Part shown: in pieces, positions 58,626 through 64,000 of the stretch | Layout: every line of letters begins with the position of its first letter | Numbering within the stretch: position 1 is the stretch's first letter | Source of the DNA: Nothopassalora personata | Lineage: Eukaryota > Ascomycota > Dothideomycetes > Mycosphaerellales > Mycosphaerellaceae | Reading direction: 5' to 3' | Length of the DNA: 64,000 bases | Assembly (NCBI GenBank): GCA_033816765.1 | Contig: CM066289.1 | Location: 1,302,001 to 1,366,000, forward strand | Position numbers and translations under genes: made by a program | Notes under the pieces: model-generated | The model's input: only the letters and a program-made list of their open reading frames with translations | Told to the model about the DNA's origin: nothing | The model's database searches: none

Positions 58626-59190
58626 TACTGCAACATCCTCACCAGAAGTTGGCTGCCGAATGAGAATCCCGACCATACAAAAGCTGTGGTCATCTTATAG
58701 CCCAACGAAGGAGCGTCCGAAGCTGTCGGCCAGACACACAAGGACCTCCGCTCGATCAATCCCTGTGTTTAGGTCCCGCCGACAAGTCAAGCACATGTTC
58801 TCCCACAAGCTCGATCAGGTGCTCAGATATGTCTCACATGATAGGGAGAGGAATGAAGTCGCCGTGTCCGGCCTTGATCAGGCGGTCCAGCAGATATGCC
58901 TAAAGACAGTCGTTAGTTACCACATAGCGTCATTCCGCACGCACGCAGTACGGTACTCTCGGCTTGACAAGATGTGTTAAGTACTGTAGTCCCGTTCGGA
59001 AGCAGCTGCGAAGGTGGACGTCAGTGATGATATTACGTGTGGTTCCTGAGTAAGCAGTACCTAGGTAGAATACCTAGGTGAAAGTTTTGGCTTTCAGCGA
59101 CGTCAAGCGCCAAGCTTCAACGCGTCTTCCCAGTCACCGAGTCGCGTCTCCCATCAAGCTTCACTCGTGTAACAAGAAGATGCAGCAACA
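58626..59190. promoter_or_regulatory. Divergent promoter of the RhoGEF and Sfr1-like genes
   Basis: A 565 bp head-to-head spacer. Contains the tandem GTACCTAGGTAGAATACCTAGGT near 59060-59082. A 106-codon plus-strand frame at 58660-58980 has no motif and is not accepted. Confidence 0.4.
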
Positions 59191-60138
59191 ATGTCGTCGC
59201 CACTGCCAACGAAGCGCCGCAAGCTCAACGATGCCACGAGCAGGCTTCACAAGCCCTTCATCTCGCCCATGAGAACGCGCAGAGCCGACCGAGCGCCAGA
59301 GCGAGAAGACCCAACCAGAGCCAACACCGCACCACGACCATACCTACCCAGCACGCTAGCACACACTATTAAGCAGGCCCACACCACCTCACAACCAAGA
59401 CTCGCCAATCCGGAATCTACAAAGCCCGACCTCAACACTCCACTCAGACCGACACCCGCCAGGAAACAGCTACCCCCCCTCTGGTCCTCCAAGAAGAAAG
59501 ACCCCGAAGAAGTCGCCGCCCAACGAGCCATAACCTCTCTCGAATTCCAGATCAGGAAAGTCCAAAACGATCTGGACACCTTGAGACAAGCAAAACAGCT
59601 CTCTACCAGCAACACTGACGCCGAACTCGAGGCTCTCTCAGAAAAATGGCGTCTCACCTCCCAGTCCGTAGCAGAAGAGCTCTTCGGGGAAGTCAAAGAG
59701 CGCGTCCAGCGGATGGGCGGTGTCGCCGCGTGGCGGGAGATGGAGAAGCGGAAACATGATAGGGTGAATGGCGTTGGGGAGTTTGCGCAGGAGGCAGAAC
59801 CCGAGGAAGACGATGCGGACTGCGAGTTTGATAGTCAGGGGGAGGAATTGCCCGAGGAGGAGCAGCAATATAGGAAGAAGATGAAGAGGCAGGCGAGGAA
59901 GGAGATGATGGAGGCGGCGGATGTGAGTGTGGAGGTGGAGGTTGATACCAGTGCGAAGGGGCCGAAGGTGTGGCAGGAGGAGGGGAAGGATGACGATGTG
60001 AGTGACCTGCCCAATGAGGATATCTGTGAGGCGGTACTGATTACTTGACAGACTTTTACCATGGATATGATGCTTCGCTCGCTGAATATTGAGCTCGGTG
60101 TCATAGGCTATGACAAGGAGACGCAGAAGTGGACATAA
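59191..60138 (+). CDS. Sfr1/Mei5-like recombination accessory protein
   Basis: Exons 59191-59997 and 60052-60138, joined across a 54 bp intron (donor GTGAGT, branch ACTGATT, acceptor TGACAG), give 297 residues. The N-terminus is basic and disordered (PTKRRKLNDATSRLHKPFIS). A coiled-coil at about 110-145 (ITSLEFQIRKVQNDLDTLRQ) is followed by the conserved block LEALSEKWRLTSQSVAEELF and RMGGVAAWREMEK. The second exon adds the terminal MDMMLRSLNIELGVIGYDKE. This order is that of Swi5-dependent recombination protein 1 (Sfr1, Mei5 family). With Swi5 it stimulates Rad51/Dmc1 strand exchange in the nucleus. An acidic region lies at 210-235. Unspliced, the frame stops in the intron and loses the conserved C-terminus. 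Confidence 0.9.
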
Positions 60139-60587
60139 ATGATTTGAGCCAAGTTGGACTAGAGTGCATGAAGAAAGATGTGATGGTGATGGCTATGTGG
60201 AGAACGACTTGATGACCAACAATGATACCCAAAACTGCGATATAGCTTTGATGTACTTCATTCACGCTTTCTGTAAACCCACAGCTTACGACTGACGCAA
60301 TCTGTCATGTGCTCCTTCTCGGCTCGTGTCCCACGCTGTGCATTGTCATCGCCAAGAAACCACTGATCTTGGTCGTGACTACAACGTCATGATTTGCATG
60401 TTCACGATGCCTACTACCAGCTCTGGTGGCACGTGAGCCTTTACTACTCTCATTGCTCTCATCTGGGATCCGATGCGTTTTGGCCTGTGCCTAAGTACGC
60501 TGCCATCTTCTTTCGTGAGACCCTTCTCAATGACCACGCCTTGCGCAACAGCCTGACTGCCCGTTTCTTCATCAGACCCAACGCCTC
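60139..60587. other. Convergent intergenic region
   Basis: The space between the Sfr1-like and Hub1-like genes, which end towards each other. No feature recognised. Confidence 0.4.
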
Positions 60588-61286
60588 TCAGTCCCCTGTG
60601 TCCAATTCCAAGTCCAGTTGCACCCCATTACTAACCCCATAATCCTCCAAACTCAACACATCCTTAAACGGCCTCTCTCCCTGCCTCTTCAACATAATCT
60701 CATGCGGCTGCCGTCCAATATGCGCCGCAACCATGGCCTTGAAGGCCTTCACACTATCACTCGCCAAGCACGGGATAGCAGCCTTCGTTCCCAGTCGATC
60801 ATTCACATTCACGACGATCATCGGCTCGTTTGATGTGACTTGTTTGGATTTCTTGTCCTTTTTGTCTTTCTTGGGCTTTGAGGATGCGAAGATTGGGAAG
60901 CCTTTTTCGTCGAAATCTTGCTTGTTGGACACTTCTTTCTTCTCTTCGTCGCGAGCTTTGTCAGGCCTGTAGCTGTCTGTAGTACCGCGATCGTCTCTAC
61001 GGCGGGGTGAGCGGTCTCTGTAGCGGTCTTCTCGGCGTGAGTCGTCGCGTGAGTCTCTGCTTGGTCCGTCATTATCGAGGTTACGGTCGCTATCTCGGTA
61101 ATTGTCTCGCCGTGGTGATCGATCTCGATTGTAGCCTCTTTCTAGGCGTCCACCACTTCGCGCATGCGAGTCTTCATCGCGCGGTTGCTTGTCTTTCCAC
61201 TTGAAGCCGCCGCTGGATTTTTGTTTCTTGGGTTTCGGCTCGCGTGCTGGTGACGCTGAGCGATCTCGTGCGCCGTCTGAGGGCAT
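60588..61286 (-). CDS. Hub1/UBL5-like protein with long RS-rich N-terminal extension
   Basis: A single exon of 232 residues from the ATG at 61286; an upstream frame to 61568 is open but its composition is leader-like. Residues about 20-150 are rich in Arg, Ser, Asp and Lys (RDRSPRRDNYRDSDRN, YRDRSPRRRDDRG, KPKKDKKDKKSKQ). The last about 75 residues are a Hub1 ubiquitin-like domain: MIVVNVNDRLGTKAAIPCLA, DSVKAFKAMVAAHIG, HEIMLKRQGERPFKDVLSLE and DYGVSNGVQLDLEL. Hub1 binds spliceosomal proteins such as Snu66 non-covalently and modulates alternative splicing. The usual C-terminal YY is replaced by DTGD. The extension resembles SR-type splicing-factor tails, consistent with nuclear action. Confidence 0.88.
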   Translation of the reverse strand: MPSDGARDRSASPAREPKPKKQKSSGGFKWKDKQPRDEDSHARSGGRLERGYNRDRSPRRDNYRDSDRNLDNDGPSRDSRDDSRREDRYRDRSPRRRDDRGTTDSYRPDKARDEEKKEVSNKQDFDEKGFPIFASSKPKKDKKDKKSKQVTSNEPMIVVNVNDRLGTKAAIPCLASDSVKAFKAMVAAHIGRQPHEIMLKRQGERPFKDVLSLEDYGVSNGVQLDLELDTGD

Positions 61287-62304
61287 GGTGGGTGTGTAGG
61301 TGAGGTGTCTTGACCACGATACTAAAACATGTGAGATGACTTCATGTGAAGCTCGCTGGTTCAGACAAAACCAGCGGGTCTGGGTATTGAGACACCGCTC
61401 GAAAACCACTATGCTATATCCTGCTCTTGTCCATGCGTCTGGGTCCTGTTGGATCTGAAATTGGAACCCGAGCTTCAAAGATTTATGCTCCACGTAATGT
61501 GCAAGTTTGAGATGAGGTTGCTCCACGTGACTTGAACGAGAAGGTCGTGAAGTTTTCCGGCTCACCAAAAGTTACTCCAGTTGAAAGGATAGAGGTCGCA
61601 GGTCAGCGGAACTTCCGTTAGCGCGTCTACAGAGCGAGCGAATCAAATATTGCTTATATAATACCTCGGTCTGAACGACAACACGGCGACGGCGACACAA
61701 GACAGGCGATACAGGCTGGGGTCAAGGGGATGGACATATTCGACAGCCTGTCGACTGTTCACATTGAGTATGAACAGATCACTACCAGAGATCGCCTCAA
61801 AAGATGTTAACGCTGAGCGATAGCAATGCCTTAATTCTTCCTTACAGTAGAATAGTCTCTGCTCGTTCTCACCAACACACTAGCGGATGTCTACTCTTCA
61901 TCATCATGGCCTCATTGCTCCGCGATGCGTGGTTTGGTATGCTGCATCTTCCAGTCCACACTCCGAACTCTGCTCTCCCGGCCCGATAGTGATCATCCGA
62001 TATTGATCATTCCACGCTCAGGTGGTGACAAACTCTTCCGCTTTGCCAGGCTTCCTGCTCTTCCGGCCTTTTCCCTTGCATCCAGACTTCAAGACTTTCT
62101 AGCATACGTCTCGCTTGCAGCTGGCGACCAGGTTCTTCCTGCGAGGCGTTTGCGCTTTTCCACAGACGCGAAGCTTGTCTTGGCCGATCTCCTTGCGGAC
62201 GGCTGCTGGAAGCTGTTGAACAGCACATAAGCATGGCCGTCCTCTTCGACTTCGTGTACTCGTCTCCACGGGCTTTACGACCGATTCGTACGTCGTAGGC
62301 ATCT
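61287..62304. other. Hub1 promoter and intergenic region
   Basis: The first part is the Hub1 leader. A TATATAA at about 61656-61662 is followed at 61731 by a 26-codon ORF and at 61907 by MASLLRDAWFGMLHLP, a short frame starting like some membrane transporters but stopping after 27 codons; this may be a relic. No intact gene is supported. Confidence 0.35.
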
Positions 62305-63403
62305 TCATTCGGGTGTCATAGAGATCTCGTTCACCGAGACCGTCGGCGCTGTTTTGAGAACAGCATTCAGGCTTTGCGTTGACCCAGGGAGCAAGCCGTT
62401 TTCCACGGAAGGCTGTAGCCGCTGCCAGCAAGTTTTGAGCATGTCTTCCATCCACTGCTCCTCTTCGATCTGCACCTTCATCTGGCGTTTCGCCATTTTG
62501 CTGCGCTTGATTTTGATCCCTGGAGTGCCGCCACACGGTCTCATCACTGGGCTTGCCGGTGACGAAGCTTCCGGACTCGAAGGATCGGGCGTTGATGCTT
62601 CAGAGAGCAGAACGTCCAGCTCCAGGCATTGATGAATAAGCTCTTCGATACCATCGCGGGTGGCAGCCGCCTTCGGCTGCATAAGCTCAAAGTAGTCCTC
62701 GCCGTACAGCTTATCTGCTTCAACCGCTCGCTCCAATGTGTCCAGGAAGAACATGAAGCTTGGCAATGTAGGTCCCTCGATCGTGAAGGGGTAGTGCACA
62801 TCACTTAGTAGGCAGGCGGCGTAAAGCAGTCTGATCGAGAATTCAGAGTCCAGGGAGTGATCGATAACGCAGGCAGGGCATCCTCGTGTGTAACACCAGT
62901 CTCGCTCCTTCTCATACGACAGAAAGCATTGCAGCCAGACGAAGGCGCTGCGTGACTGACCAGTGAAGGCGTACTCCAGGTCCTCCAACTTCGTGGCGTG
63001 GGTGGCCGCCGCGGCGACGCCACAAGCCTTATCAAAGAGCTCTACCACGGGTACGAGAAGCGCGTGCAGGACATCGCGCACGATCAACCAGCGCTCCGGG
63101 TTCTCTACATGCGCCGGAGTGTGTGTGTCGCAAAGTCTGGAGAAAGAGCTCATTAGTGAAGGAAACTGAAGTTGTGGGTAAGATATGGACCTACTCGTAT
63201 GTGTAATGCTCGGTAAGGTGTTGTCTTAAGATCGTGAAGCCGTCTGACTGGTTGAGCGTGTCGACATCGTGGACCTTCAGTACGAATGGAGAAGCATTCT
63301 GAACCGTGCTCGGAAGGGTTGCGATAGGCATCTCGTCGGTGGTACACTTTTCTCCAGAGCACCATGTCGGTGACGGTACGTTGAAGTCCACTGTTCGCGA
63401 CAT
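62305..63403 (-). CDS. Unknown two-exon protein
   Basis: Exons 63195-63403 and 62305-63136 join across a 58 bp intron (donor GTAGGT, acceptor CTCCAG) to give 346 residues. I recognise no family. The first exon has a small N-terminal segment (MSRTVDFNVPSPTWCSGEKC). The middle is predicted helical with aromatic-rich blocks: FVWLQCFLSYEKERDWCYTR, SIRLLYAACLLSDVHYPF, and FMFFLDTLERAVEADKLYGE. A Pro/Ser-rich linker (ASTPDPSSPEASSPASP) precedes a basic segment IKIKRSKMAKRQMKVQIEEE and an amphipathic helix. No signal peptide or clear membrane segment is present. An ATG at 63153 could start the second exon alone, but the upstream exon is open, in phase and has good splice sites. Confidence 0.7.
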
Positions 63404-64000
63404 CCCTTTAGTGTCGATTGTTCGGGGACGTCTTTGTTTTGGTTTGTCCTCAACTCATCGGTCCTTCTAGCAAGTTCATAATAGTCTAGCATCGAAAGAT
63501 GACAGTTGCAGTCGGCGGTACTCCTGGTAATATTGTGGGCAGTAAGTTGCAGTCTCCGCTGAGAGAGGTCTCACGACGACCAGGAAAAGGCGAGGGCAAG
63601 CAGGTTTAGCAGCGAGCAGTGGCGGCCAGATGCGAGATAACCGCGAGCGCTACGAGAAGTCACAAGCAATCGAGAGCTCTACTTACCCACTCGTGCCACT
63701 TTGGTCGAAAGCGGCACTAATGTGGACTGTCCACCCACGGTCGACGCAGGAACGCGTTGGAGTACGCCGTGGCTAACTAGGATTGTGTGGCTACAGTAAA
63801 AAGCGGTAGCATGTCCCTTGCCCCACACCAGGCAAAGGGCCATTCACTCCGGAATCTGACTGGGCTTTGCGAGCAACAGCTCGTTACAACAACGGTAACT
63901 CGAAACAGTCACTAGTGCAAATTACTCGCAAGGCCTCGTTGCCTCAGAGAAAGTCTTCAAAAGTTGTTTTACTAAGCGAACGTACGCAGTCACGATTGAG
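63404..64000. other. Right-edge region, possibly a divergent gene start
   Basis: Promoter of the unknown two-exon gene. On the plus strand an ATG at 63499 opens MTVAVGGTPGNIVG and meets a good donor GTAAGT at 63541; this could be a first short exon of a gene lying to the right, but no matching second exon is convincing inside the window. Confidence 0.3.

Noticed and set aside
58660..58980. 106-codon plus-strand frame in the RhoGEF/Sfr1 promoter
   Set aside because: No motif, and it lies in a divergent promoter; probably chance.
61330..61420. Minus-strand A-box-like sequence TAGCATAGTGG with a hairpin GCTGGTT/AACCAGC
   Set aside because: The acceptor ends do not pair and the T-loop is not of tRNA type, so no tRNA gene is supported.

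Overview
The window is nuclear DNA of a filamentous ascomycete (Pezizomycotina), probably a Dothideomycete near Mycosphaerellales. Three things point there. Genes carry short introns of about 48-192 bp with GT..AG ends and CTAAC/CTGAC-type branch sites. Each gene has its own promoter, and none are arranged as operons. Many genes belong to families typical of Pezizomycotina (DUF3455, DUF3632, exo-1,3-glucanase, Kre9-like GPI proteins, SANT-type DNA-binding proteins). The class-level guess is inference. I found about 28 genes or likely genes and two clear decayed genes. Exons were joined by hand from splice signals and reading phase.

Layout. 1-5.0 kb: the start of a gene running off the left edge, a decayed royal-jelly/yellow-like gene, and a large regulator with an incomplete zinc cluster and a hydrophobic C-terminus. 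6.3-11.4 kb: an AIM24 protein, a short F-box-like gene, a RING protein and a glutathione S-transferase. 11.4-13.9 kb is gene-poor. 13.9-27.2 kb: a secreted DUF3455 protein, an acetate transporter of the GPR1/FUN34 family, a large IQGAP cytokinesis scaffold, IMP dehydrogenase and an F-box protein. 27.2-29.8 kb is gene-poor with a possible relic. 29.8-35.5 kb: a SANT DNA-binding protein, RidA, Dom34/Pelota and an aldo-keto reductase. 37-45 kb is rich in secreted or surface proteins: exo-1,3-glucanase, an 8-cysteine small secreted protein, an RNase T1-like secreted protein, a DUF3632 protein and a GPI-anchored Kre9-like protein. 45.5-64 kb: a UIM-bearing glucosyltransferase, an oxidoreductase relic, a protein whose tandem UBA-like region is cut by an in-frame stop, Rtc3 (SBDS fold), a RhoGEF, Sfr1/Mei5, an RS-extended Hub1 and an unknown protein.

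Most of the genes are independent housekeeping functions: nucleotide synthesis, ribosome rescue, reactive-imine detoxification, splicing modifier, recombination accessory factor, cytokinesis and Rho signalling. The items most worth following up are: (1) the stop codon inside one of two tandem, column-for-column alignable UBA-like repeats at 51.73 kb, with the frame open for 155 more codons; (2) a small cysteine-rich secreted protein at 39.2-39.5 kb that is visible only after splicing; (3) an RNase T1-fold protein with micro-exons that appears to lack the usual catalytic glutamate; (4) the regulator with a half zinc cluster and a predicted membrane tail. I saw no CRISPR array, rRNA, convincing tRNA or intact transposon.
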